Of a stretch of DNA of 14,483 nt, positions 6,324 through 12,723 are shown piece after piece. The stretch is taken from contig JAGVDT010000090.1 in assembly GCA_020058565.1 (NCBI GenBank), positions 1-14,483 on the forward strand. The letters are read 5' to 3'. Below the pieces are notes generated by a model, which ran no database searches, had not been told where the DNA came from, and saw only the letters and a program-made list of their open reading frames with translations. Origin of the DNA: Minisyncoccota bacterium. GTDB taxonomy: Bacteria; Patescibacteriota; Minisyncoccia; Phycocordibacterales; UBA2100. Every line of letters starts with the position of its first letter. Position 1 is the stretch's first letter. A program made the position numbers and the translations under genes.

Positions 6324-6363
6324 TATGACTTTTACTTAAACGGCCGTTCATGTTAGCGTCATA
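6324..6363. repeat. 40-bp dyad-symmetric site, copy A
   Basis: TATGAC-N10-ACGGCCGT-N10-GTCATA, with exactly equal 10-base gaps on both sides of the palindromic centre. The site ends five bases before the ATG of the PaaX/Cas2-like gene, so it covers the position where that gene's promoter should lie. A second copy with the same geometry lies at 6953-6992. It could be an operator for the adjacent gene or an element end. Confidence 0.75.
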
Positions 6364-6368
6364 TCCTC

Positions 6369-6926
6369 ATGACCAATCGCAGCTCTCTACGAAAAATCCG
6401 CCGTGTAGGCAAAATTGAGCGTGACATTTTGGAACAGCTTTCGCTCGGTGACCTGGCCTATGGCTTCCTTCTATCGGGACGCTCTACAAAACGCATGCGT
6501 CAGCTTGCCGCACAGCGAGCGACAGATAGGTACCGCCGAAAACAGGCTATAGATCGTCTGCACAAATGCGGGTGCATAATAGCCGGTGAAATAGTATCAA
6601 TTACGCCGACAGGCAAGAAAATCTTGAATGGGCTTATTAAGAGAAATATTGAAACGATAGGCCAAAGAGATTGGGACAGAAAATGGCGCGTTGTTGCATT
6701 TGATATCCCCGAGCGACACAGGAAATGGCGCAATGTTGTCCGAAGACTACTTAAACAGGCAGGATTTGTTCAACTTCAGCAGAGTCTGTGGATTTTTCCT
6801 CATGAGTGCGAAGAGCTCGTTCAACTGATTAAATCAGAAAGTAAACTTACCAAGCACATTTTGTATGGGGTTTTTGAGCGTATAGAAGGAGAAGCAAGAT
6901 TTAGAAAAATTTTCAAACTGAATTGA
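6369..6926 (+). CDS. PaaX/Cas2-like winged-helix protein
   Basis: A 185-residue basic protein. Residues about 15-90 look like a winged-helix DNA-binding domain (IERDILEQLSLGDLA, a helix with RRKQAIDRLHKCG, and ITPTGKKIL as the wing/end helix). Residues about 104-172 match the Cas2-like ferredoxin fold of PaaX-type regulators: WDRKWRVVAFDIPERHRKWR, then LLKQAGFVQLQQSLWIFP. Asp112 is at the position of the Cas2 Asp. It lacks the longer C-terminal part of classical PaaX. No cas genes or CRISPR array are nearby, so a regulator or DNA-structure-binding protein is more likely than an adaptation nuclease. It is flanked on both sides by matching 40-bp palindromes (6324-6363 and 6953-6992). It is more AT-rich than its neighbours, which suggests transfer. 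No SD is visible. Confidence 0.75.
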   Translation: MTNRSSLRKIRRVGKIERDILEQLSLGDLAYGFLLSGRSTKRMRQLAAQRATDRYRRKQAIDRLHKCGCIIAGEIVSITPTGKKILNGLIKRNIETIGQRDWDRKWRVVAFDIPERHRKWRNVVRRLLKQAGFVQLQQSLWIFPHECEELVQLIKSESKLTKHILYGVFERIEGEARFRKIFKLN

Positions 6927-6952
6927 GCAATTTTAGTCGTGCAGACTGAGTT

Positions 6953-6992
6953 TATGACGTTCTACTGGACGGCCGTTTAATAGAGCGTCATA
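6953..6992. repeat. 40-bp dyad-symmetric site, copy B
   Basis: TATGAC-N10-ACGGCCGT-N10-GTCATA, same geometry as copy A at 6324-6363. The cores and outer arms are identical between copies; the N10 segments differ but keep partial symmetry. It lies between the convergent ends of the PaaX/Cas2-like gene and ligA, four bases from the ligA stop, where an ordinary operator would not be expected. There is no T-run, so it is not a normal terminator. Confidence 0.75.
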
Positions 6993-6995
6993 GGA

Positions 6996-9017
6996 TTAGG
7001 CCGAGGTTAGGCGGAGGAATTCTTTTTCCGAAAGAATTTCGACTCCGAGATCGCGGGCTTTGTCGAGTTTAGAGCCGGCTTCGGCGCCCGCGACGACATA
7101 GGAGGTCTTGCTCGATACTGAGCCGACGGCCTTGCCGCCGAGCTTGCGAACTATTTCTTCGGCCTCGTCGCGCGATATATTTGCTAGCGTACCGGTAAAC
7201 ACAAAAGTCTTTCCGGTAAACGTACCTCTCTGCTTTTTCTCCGTCTTGGCAACGGTGAGATGTTTCAGGAGTCGATCGGCAAAAGCGGAGTTCGTGCGGT
7301 CTCTGAACCAATCATACAAGGATTTTGCCACTACACCCCCGATGCCGTTTATCGCCTCCAAATCCTCAAGCGAAGCATGGCGCAGTTTTTCGATCGAGCC
7401 AAAGCGTTCCGCAAGATCACGAGCGGTTTCTTCGCCCACATTTTGGATGGAAAGCGCCGTTATAAACTTTTCCAACGGTACTCCGCCGGGCGGATTCTGT
7501 GCTTTGCGTATAGCCGCTACAGCCTTTTTTGCAGAGATCTCAGCAAATCCCTCAAGGCTCAAAAAGTCCCCTTCCTCAAGCTCGAAGACCTCATCAAACG
7601 TCGTTATGACACCCTCTTCTATCAATTGTGCGGCGGTTTCCTTGCCCAAACCTGCAATATCAAGTCCCTGCTTAGAGACAAAATACGCGAACGCTCGCTT
7701 TCTTCGCTCGGGAGATTCGAGGTTTACGCAACGCCATGCGACCTGCCCTGGCACCCGCTCGATGGATCCGTCCCCGCCGCATGCGGCTACTTTTTTCGGC
7801 CAGCGGTACTTTTTCTCTTTGCCGGTGCGAAGCTCCGTCAGGACTTTTACTATATCGGGGATGATATCGCCCGCTTTCTGGAGTATCACCGTATCGCCTA
7901 TCCGTACGTCGAGGCGTTTGATCTCGTCTTCATTATGAAGCGTAGCGCGCGAAACGACCGTCCCGGCAACCGCGACCGGCGCAAGATGCGCGACCGGAGT
8001 AAGCACGCCGGTACGGCCCACCTGCAACACGATGTCCTCGACTCGAGTCGTTACTTGTTCGGCCGGAAATTTAAAAGCGATAGCAAAGCGCGGACCTTTC
8101 CCGGTATAGCCGAGCGCTCGTTCGTAAACTCCTTCGTTTACTTTCACCACGACACCGTCGACCCAATACTGCTGTTTGCGCCCCTTTTCCCGCCACTCTT
8201 CCCAAAACGCCAGTATTTCTTCGATCTTTTTTGCGTGCTTGAATTGATTGTTTATTTTAAACCCGAGATCACGCAAGTACTCCAGCTCGCCTATCTGATC
8301 TTTGGGAAATGCCTCGGACGTCGAAGCAAGCTCGTATATAAACACGTCCAGCTTGCGCGATGCCGCTATCTTCGGGTCAAGCTGCCGGATAGAGCCCGCA
8401 GCGGCGTTGCGAGGATTCGCAAAAAGGGGCTCGCCTTGTGCTTTTCGCTCACGGTTTATCCGCTCAAGTTCCTTTGCCGGAAGCCATATCTCGCCTTCCA
8501 CGATTACATCCACCGCTCGAGTGAGCGCGAGGGGCACCGAATCTATGGTGCGGACGTTATGAGTGACATCCTCTCCCACTACCCCGTCGCCGCGCGTCGC
8601 CGCGCTTTTGAGCAAACCGCGCTCATACGCAAGGACGATTTTGAGGCCGTCGATTTTCAACTCGCAGACATACGAGGGCCGAGGGTCCTCGATACTGGCC
8701 GAGAGGAACCTTTTTACCCGCTCGTCAAAATCGCGTATGTCGTCGGCTGAAAACGCGTCGTTAAGGGACCATTGCTGCACCGCATGCCGCACTTTCTTGA
8801 AGCCCGGGAGCGGCTCTCCGGCTACCCTTTGCGAGGGAGAATCCGGCGCTACGATCGACGGATACTCTTTTTCTATTTCCGAAAGTTCGTGCTTGAGACT
8901 GTCCAGCGCCGTTGCTGAAATCTCTTCCCGATCGTACACGTGATACTGTACCCGATAGTGATTTACGGTTTCCACCAATTTGCGGTACCGGACTCTAATG
9001 TCGGCGGGAATCTGCAT
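6996..9017 (-). CDS. ligA: NAD-dependent DNA ligase
   Basis: A 673-residue enzyme that seals nicks using NAD+. In order: the Ia domain (NHYRVQYHVYDR), the adenylation domain with nucleophile Lys121 in ELKIDGL, the OB fold with GRTGVLTPVA, the zinc-finger region, HhH repeats (SLEGFAEISAKKA; LEAINGIGGVVAKSL), and a C-terminal BRCT domain (FTGKTFVFTGTL...SYVVAGAEAGSKLDKA). The zinc finger is reduced: in ACGGDG...RCVNLESP only the second and third of the four usual cysteines remain. The start at 9017 gives the usual family length and N-terminus. An earlier Met at 9053 would only add translation of the adjacent heptamer repeat. Transcription may come from the pilus operon upstream or from within the spacer. 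Confidence 0.95.
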   Translation of the reverse strand: MQIPADIRVRYRKLVETVNHYRVQYHVYDREEISATALDSLKHELSEIEKEYPSIVAPDSPSQRVAGEPLPGFKKVRHAVQQWSLNDAFSADDIRDFDERVKRFLSASIEDPRPSYVCELKIDGLKIVLAYERGLLKSAATRGDGVVGEDVTHNVRTIDSVPLALTRAVDVIVEGEIWLPAKELERINRERKAQGEPLFANPRNAAAGSIRQLDPKIAASRKLDVFIYELASTSEAFPKDQIGELEYLRDLGFKINNQFKHAKKIEEILAFWEEWREKGRKQQYWVDGVVVKVNEGVYERALGYTGKGPRFAIAFKFPAEQVTTRVEDIVLQVGRTGVLTPVAHLAPVAVAGTVVSRATLHNEDEIKRLDVRIGDTVILQKAGDIIPDIVKVLTELRTGKEKKYRWPKKVAACGGDGSIERVPGQVAWRCVNLESPERRKRAFAYFVSKQGLDIAGLGKETAAQLIEEGVITTFDEVFELEEGDFLSLEGFAEISAKKAVAAIRKAQNPPGGVPLEKFITALSIQNVGEETARDLAERFGSIEKLRHASLEDLEAINGIGGVVAKSLYDWFRDRTNSAFADRLLKHLTVAKTEKKQRGTFTGKTFVFTGTLANISRDEAEEIVRKLGGKAVGSVSSKTSYVVAGAEAGSKLDKARDLGVEILSEKEFLRLTSA

Positions 9018-9093
9018 AGCTTGTAGCTTGTAGCTTGTAGCTTGTAAATGCAAGCGTCTTTTCTACAAGCTACCAGCTATCAAGCTATAAGCT
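9017..9093. repeat. Inverted heptamer arrays forming a hairpin before ligA
   Basis: Four TAGCTTG units (9017-9044) face a degenerate inverted array of TACAAGCT-like units (9064-9093). Together they can form an imperfect stem of nearly 30 bp around a 17-base loop. It lies between the last pilin gene (stop at 9097) and ligA, and the ligA ATG touches its edge. It may end or attenuate pilus operon transcription or be simple repeat DNA. Confidence 0.7.
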
Positions 9094-9096
9094 GCT

Positions 9097-9753
9097 CTAG
9101 TAGTGGAGTTCCACGGAGCGCTGGAGAGTACGCGGGTTGCTTGTGAGCGTACTGCACGAAGTAGAATACCCGTCGGCGTGAACGGTCGTATGGATCACCG
9201 GCGGAATGGATGGCGTGCAGGGGGCGGAATTCGTCAGAGGGTCCCAGGTGCCGATTGGGCCGTCGCACTTTTGGACATACACGTCGACGCAGTAGTTGAC
9301 TGAGCCCGCCGAGGGAGAGTATCTAAACGACATGACGTACGGGTATGTGCCAGCATAGCGTCCTGGCACCTCCGCACAGGTTCCTGAACTATCGACAAGA
9401 CATTCGCCGTCGCATCGAAGATTCTGGACATCAAAGCCCGGTGGCGACGAGGTGCCGAAATAGCTCCAACGCGCATCCCAGTACAATGCGCACTCAGCTC
9501 CCTGGTCTGCGCTGTAAAACGCCGTCTGGGAATCGCGCCCAAGGGATGAGAGCGTGACCTCTTTCTTGGCGAGAATGAATATTGAGGCGCCGAGCGAGAG
9601 CACTATAGAGGAGACCAGCGCAGCCAACAGCAGCGTAAAACCGCGCGATCGGGCACGACGTATTCTGTATTCAGTGGTCCGTATGCCACTGAAGAGGTTC
9701 CTGGATTTTTGCAGGATACGGCAGACGGAATCGGGTATACGAGTATTTTTCAT
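9097..9753 (-). CDS. PilX-like minor pilin
   Basis: A 218-residue class III-signal protein. The 38-residue leader (MKNTRIPDSVCRILQK... RSRG) is followed by FTLLLAALVSSIVLSLGASIFI, a hydrophobic pilin helix. Glu at mature position 5 is replaced by Leu, as is common in PilX/GspK-type tip pilins. SLGRDSQTAFYSADQGAECALYWD is typical of the PilX N-terminal domain. The remainder has many Cys, suggesting disulfides (for example CDGECLVDSSGTC). It would be cleaved after Gly38 by the peptidase encoded at 11788-12600. The ATG at 9753 follows the previous stop with one base between. It is the last gene of the pilus operon. The leader is encoded by the repeat shared with the three preceding pilins. Confidence 0.82.
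   Translation of the reverse strand: MKNTRIPDSVCRILQKSRNLFSGIRTTEYRIRRARSRGFTLLLAALVSSIVLSLGASIFILAKKEVTLSSLGRDSQTAFYSADQGAECALYWDARWSYFGTSSPPGFDVQNLRCDGECLVDSSGTCAEVPGRYAGTYPYVMSFRYSPSAGSVNYCVDVYVQKCDGPIGTWDPLTNSAPCTPSIPPVIHTTVHADGYSTSCSTLTSNPRTLQRSVELHY
9640..9753 (-). repeat. Pilin-leader repeat, copy 1
   Basis: One of four related segments that encode pilin leaders. The conserved core CGTATYCTGCAAAAA lies at 9720-9706 (minus strand), followed by CTTCAGTGGCATAC. The CGTATAC units at its start are degenerate. The first 17 bases are identical to copy 2. Confidence 0.8.
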
Positions 9754-9754
9754 A

Positions 9755-10429
9755 TTAATTGGCGGCGCTGCCATCATTTACCCAGCGGTACAAATTCTCC
9801 GAAAGACTGACGGTACGAGCCTGAATGCTCCCGGTTCGCCAGCTTACGGTAGCGGTAATCTTTACCTCGTCGCTTACGGTGCCGTTGCACGCGCCACCAG
9901 ACTGCACGTAACACGCCGTCAGTGACCGAGTATATATTGTGGTTTTTGCCAACCCGTAGCCGTAAAGCGTATCGTCTGTCGTAAGTGGCGTGCACACGCC
10001 ACCCGGAAGGCCGTACGTCGAGCACAGCGTCATAGTCGGCGGGTTCTGACGCACATCTATCGTAAATGTCTGTCCAGAAAAAGAAGGCAGGCCCGAAAGA
10101 AGATTCACTGCCGAGCCGGACGCCACCTGGGAATTGTACAAAATGTTGTTATCCCGCACGTTGCGCACCCCCTCAAGCGCCTCCTGCGCGAGGTAGAACG
10201 CTGTAATTTGATCACGGGCGTAGTATGCGCTGGCCAAAGACTGCGAGGTCAAGGTCATTGGTGCCACGATCGCCACCGCCAGAAGCGTTACCGCGATCAT
10301 GGTTTCGAGGAGAGTAAAACCACGCGAAACCGAACGCATAGCGCATAGCGCATAGCGTACAGCGCTGAAGGCATGCCGCGTTTTTTGCAGAATACGGTAT
10401 ACGGTATACGGAATACGAGTATTTTTCAT
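9755..10429 (-). CDS. GspI/PilV-like minor pilin
   Basis: A 224-residue pilin. The 37-residue leader (MKNTRIPYTVYRILQK... SVSRG) precedes FTLLETMIAVTLLAVAIVAPMTL, with Glu5 present. QSLASAYYARDQITAFYLAQEALEGVRNVRD is the usual PilV/GspI helix after the hydrophobic part. It is a minor component of the pilus or pseudopilus, probably in the priming tip complex with the neighbouring pilins. The ATG at 10429 overlaps the previous TGA as ATGA, indicating translational coupling. The leader is repeat-encoded, with heptamer runs on both sides of the core. Confidence 0.82.
   Translation of the reverse strand: MKNTRIPYTVYRILQKTRHAFSAVRYALCAMRSVSRGFTLLETMIAVTLLAVAIVAPMTLTSQSLASAYYARDQITAFYLAQEALEGVRNVRDNNILYNSQVASGSAVNLLSGLPSFSGQTFTIDVRQNPPTMTLCSTYGLPGGVCTPLTTDDTLYGYGLAKTTIYTRSLTACYVQSGGACNGTVSDEVKITATVSWRTGSIQARTVSLSENLYRWVNDGSAAN
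10319..10429 (-). repeat. Pilin-leader repeat, copy 2
   Basis: The core CGTATTCTGCAAAAA at 10396-10382 (minus strand) has GTATACC-type heptamers on the start-codon side (10391-10417). A second array of four 7-base units (10336-10363, GCATAGC/GTACAGC on the plus strand) lies on the other side. Confidence 0.85.
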
Positions 10430-11085
10430 ATATCCAAAAGCCGCTGCACGGCGGTTACCTGAATATGAAAGGTGGTTTTCGCTTTACTGTTGTTCACCGG
10501 CGCGGTGCCTTTCACCACAATAACCACTTTGGGCTGCGTCGGCTGGCAGGGAGACGGCACATCGCATCCGCGAGCCGACCCAACGACATAAAACGAAAGG
10601 CTTTCTATCGTAACGTCCGGCGAGGTTATCGGAGCATACGCCTGGCCGCCTATCGAACGTTCGAGACGGCCGTTATTTACGCGATATCTCCAGGGCTGAC
10701 CGCCTGGAGGATTCCCGAAGGGCTGGAAAGAAAACTGGGTGCTCCCCCCGGTGCAATCCTTGCCGTTGAGTCCGCCCGTACACCCGGCAGAGCCGTCAAA
10801 ACTCGACCCCATGCGTATGGCGCGAGTCATGCCGTCGAGCGTAATATTTAGGTTGTTCATAACGCTCTGGAGCGCGTGCACTTTTCGATTCGCTCCGACC
10901 AGCGCGAGCAGCGCCCCGACACACACAAGCATCACGATCGCAAACAGAGCCACCGATACGATCATTTCCACCAAAGTAAAACCACGAGGTGCAGGTATTC
11001 TGTATTCAGTATTCTGAATACCGCTGAAGACATTCCAGCATTTTTGCAGAATACGGTATACGGAATACGGTATACGGGTTTTCAT
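10426..11085 (-). CDS. GspJ/PilW-like minor pilin
   Basis: A 219-residue pilin. The 35-residue leader (MKTRIPYSVYRILQKCWNVF... PAPRG) precedes FTLVEMIVSVALFAIVMLVCVGALLAL with Glu5. NRKVHALQSVMNNLNITLDGMTRAIRMG is characteristic of the PilW/GspJ family. Several Cys may pair. The start at 11085 follows the previous stop with one base between; an upstream Met at 11130 lies inside the preceding gene and is rejected. The TGA overlaps the next gene's ATG. It is expected to act in the pilus initiation complex after leader cleavage at the inner membrane. Confidence 0.82.
   Translation of the reverse strand: MKTRIPYSVYRILQKCWNVFSGIQNTEYRIPAPRGFTLVEMIVSVALFAIVMLVCVGALLALVGANRKVHALQSVMNNLNITLDGMTRAIRMGSSFDGSAGCTGGLNGKDCTGGSTQFSFQPFGNPPGGQPWRYRVNNGRLERSIGGQAYAPITSPDVTIESLSFYVVGSARGCDVPSPCQPTQPKVVIVVKGTAPVNNSKAKTTFHIQVTAVQRLLDI
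10981..11085 (-). repeat. Pilin-leader repeat, copy 3
   Basis: The core CGTATTCTGCAAAAA at 11055-11041 (minus strand) has CGTATAC/CGTATTC heptamers on the start side. TATTCTG/TATTCAG heptamers (10996-11016, plus strand) lie on the other side. Copies 1 and 3 share this second type of array, copies 2 and 4 another. Confidence 0.85.
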
Positions 11086-11086
11086 A

Positions 11087-11785
11087 TCATTGCTTCGCGA
11101 CCGATATCTGGCCGTTGTTTTCCACGACAATAGACGTCAAATCGCCGCGCGGCGAACTGATTACTATGCGCACACTCTGCTGGCAGGCGCCATTACCGAG
11201 CGTGCATGACTGGCTGCCCGTGCTTATCCATGCATCGGGTTCCGGACGCTTGAACACGATGTCCACAACGCTAACGCCGGGATTGCCTGAGGTAGTGCAT
11301 GCTGCCAGGTTCGCTCCCGCTGGCGTGCACAATTTCGCGATACGAAAGCCGCGTTCAAGCGACGTTGCCTGTACCAACTCAGACGTGCCGGGTTGATCGT
11401 AGAGCCCGTCGGCTGTGCCGGCATCCGCAAACGTCACAAACGTAGTCTGGCTTGATGCAGAGGAGGTATCGAAATGAACGCCGTACGCTGCCGAAAAAGT
11501 GTTGGTACCGAAGCGCTGAACCGATATGCCGTATACTTGCGCTTGCCTGACGGTCAGCGCGATATCGTATGCCAGATTTTCCAGAAGCACGCTTCCACCG
11601 AAGCGAGAATTGCTGATCAAGAGTACGCCGGAAATTATCGCGATGACTGCGGTAACCGCAAGCAGCTCAATGAGGGAAAAGCCCCGGGAAGCCCCGGGAC
11701 GTACAGCGTACAGCGTATAGCGTATAGCGCTGAAGACATTCCAGTATTTTTGCAGGATACGGTATACGGTATACGGTATACGCAA
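11087..11785 (-). CDS. GspH/FimT-like minor pilin
   Basis: A 232-residue pilin with a 35-residue leader (RIPYTVYRILQKYWNVF... PGASRG) and mature start FSLIELLAVTAVIAIISGVLLIS with Glu5. NLAYDIALTVRQAQVYGISVQ is the FimT/GspH helix. The C-terminal part, including VRIVISSPRGDLTSIVVENNGQI, matches the beta-rich end of GspH-like proteins. The frame stays open far into the peptidase gene, but the TTG at 11785 is the natural start. It lies two bases after the peptidase stop and at the same point of the leader repeat as the ATGs of the sister genes. A non-ATG start would lower its expression. This is the first pilin of the operon. Confidence 0.78.
   Translation of the reverse strand: MRIPYTVYRILQKYWNVFSAIRYTLYAVRPGASRGFSLIELLAVTAVIAIISGVLLISNSRFGGSVLLENLAYDIALTVRQAQVYGISVQRFGTNTFSAAYGVHFDTSSASSQTTFVTFADAGTADGLYDQPGTSELVQATSLERGFRIAKLCTPAGANLAACTTSGNPGVSVVDIVFKRPEPDAWISTGSQSCTLGNGACQQSVRIVISSPRGDLTSIVVENNGQISVAKQ
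11681..11785 (-). repeat. Pilin-leader repeat, copy 4
   Basis: Three perfect GGTATAC units plus one variant (11755-11781, plus strand) flank the core CGTATCCTGCAAAAA at 11761-11747 (minus strand). Four GTACAGC/GTATAGC units (11701-11728) lie on the far side. This is the most regular of the four copies. A short duplicated GAAGCCCCGGG follows at the junction with the mature pilin. Confidence 0.85.
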
Positions 11786-11787
11786 TT

Positions 11788-12600
11788 TTAGAGTCCGAAC
11801 ATAGAGAGCGGGAGAGCAATTCCATATAATTGCGCGAACCAAAAAAGCAAACATGAAGCAATGAGAAAGGGACCAAAGGGTACCTCGCTCTTCATTGTAA
11901 GCCCTGCACTTGCCTGACTGACTTCTCCCTTGTGGGTAACTAATCTTTCGTAGGCAAGTAACGGAAGAAGCACCAGGGAACCAATGATAAACGAGGCAAA
12001 TATGGCGATTACGCCGAGCGGAATTCCCACGAGCCATCCAATGCCAAGCGCAAGCTTCGGGTCGCCGAGCCCCATCCACCGGCCTCGGGATACGAGCCAC
12101 AAGAAAAAAAGCGGTATCGCCGCAACGGGTCCGGAAATAACTGTCCAGATATTTGGCGCCTGCACAAAAGCCAAACACAAAGCGAGCGCCCCGAAACTAT
12201 ACGACCACTCGTCGGGGATTATCGTGTGCCGCATGTCATAGACCGTAATCGCGACCAACAGAGAAACGATGACAAGCGCCCCAAGCGTCATAAGCGCTGC
12301 ATGCAGAGAAAAAAGATACTCAGGAAACCCCGCCAAACCGACCGCAACGAAAAGTCCGCTCGTGAGCGCTTCGACAAGCGGGTACTGGAGTGAAATCGAG
12401 CTGCCGCAGTAGCGGCACCTGCCGCGTAACATTATCCATGAAAGCACTGGTATGTTGTCATACCACCAGATGGTTTTGCCGCACGAAGGACAGGCGCTTC
12501 GGCCGTGCAAAGACATCACGCCTCTTCGTAGCACGAGCACGTTGAGAAAGCTCCCGACGATCAAACCCAGCCCGCCGAAGTAGATCGCCGCTATCAGCAT
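11788..12600 (-). CDS. pilD: Type IV prepilin peptidase / N-methyltransferase
   Basis: A 270-residue polytopic inner-membrane aspartyl protease of the A24 family. It cuts prepilin leaders after Gly and methylates the new N-terminal Phe. The N-terminal domain has GSFLNVLVLRRG and two Cys pairs (C37-x2-C40, C62-x2-C65) that bind zinc. The catalytic aspartates are D122 in YDMRHTIIPD and D180 in the GLGD motif (MGLGDPKLALG). About seven or eight hydrophobic segments are visible. Length is typical. The ATG at 12600 is preceded by TACTAT seven bases upstream, with TG before it as in an extended -10 box. It heads the pilus operon and probably processes all six pilins in this window. Confidence 0.93.
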   Translation of the reverse strand: MLIAAIYFGGLGLIVGSFLNVLVLRRGVMSLHGRSACPSCGKTIWWYDNIPVLSWIMLRGRCRYCGSSISLQYPLVEALTSGLFVAVGLAGFPEYLFSLHAALMTLGALVIVSLLVAITVYDMRHTIIPDEWSYSFGALALCLAFVQAPNIWTVISGPVAAIPLFFLWLVSRGRWMGLGDPKLALGIGWLVGIPLGVIAIFASFIIGSLVLLPLLAYERLVTHKGEVSQASAGLTMKSEVPFGPFLIASCLLFWFAQLYGIALPLSMFGL

Positions 12601-12607
12601 GCACGCG

Positions 12608-12613
12608 ATAGTA
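12608..12613 (-). promoter_or_regulatory. Extended -10 box of the pilus operon
   Basis: TGC-TACTAT on the minus strand, with the hexamer at 12613 to 12608, is seven bases before the pilD ATG. The TG one base upstream fits an extended -10 promoter, which would explain the missing -35. It probably drives pilD and the four minor pilins as a leaderless transcript. Confidence 0.6.
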
Positions 12614-12630
12614 GCACGAAAATTCAGGCG

Positions 12631-12658
12631 CTAGGCACTAGGCACTAGGATCTAGGCG
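12631..12658. repeat. Tandem heptamer array CTAGGCA x4
   Basis: CTAGGCA, CTAGGCA, CTAGGAT, CTAGGCG: four 7-base units just upstream of the pilD promoter. Unlike the pilin-leader arrays, this one contains stop codons when read through, so it cannot be coding. Confidence 0.85.
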
Positions 12659-12718
12659 CTCGGCAAATTCAAAATGCATTTCTGCATCACGCTAGAAGCT
12701 ATCGCCTCGTGCCGAGCG
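12657..12718. other. Inverted repeat downstream of the stand-alone pilin
   Basis: CGCTCGGCA (12657-12665) pairs with TGCCGAGCG (12710-12718), enclosing 44 bases that include a smaller ATGCA/TGCAT hairpin. It follows the stop of the pilin gene at 12724 and could end its transcript, but there is no T-run. Confidence 0.45.
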
Positions 12719-12723
12719 TCTAC

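Noticed and set aside
6369..6926. CRISPR adaptation locus suggested by the Cas2-like fold
   Set aside because: No cas1, no other cas gene and no regularly spaced direct repeats are present; the N-terminal winged helix fits PaaX-type regulators better.
7260..8750. Long plus-strand open frame of 496 codons
   Set aside because: It lies entirely opposite ligA, has no family resemblance or start signal, and its composition is that of an antisense shadow.
9018..9053. N-terminal extension of LigA by 12 residues
   Set aside because: The extra residues (HLQATSYKLQA) are translated heptamer repeat, and the family N-terminus fits the Met at 9017.
10026..10034. AGCGTCATA, the same 9-mer as in the palindromes, also at 12284-12292
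   Set aside because: Both are inside coding sequence and lack the ACGGCCGT centre at the required spacing.
10666..10674. ACGGCCGTT, the palindrome centre, inside a pilin gene
   Set aside because: No TATGAC or GTCATA at 10 bases on either side, so it is a chance match.
11786..12178. N-terminal extension of the GspH-like pilin to 363 residues
   Set aside because: It overlaps the prepilin peptidase gene out of frame and places more than 160 residues before the cleavage site; the TTG at 11785 matches the sister genes.
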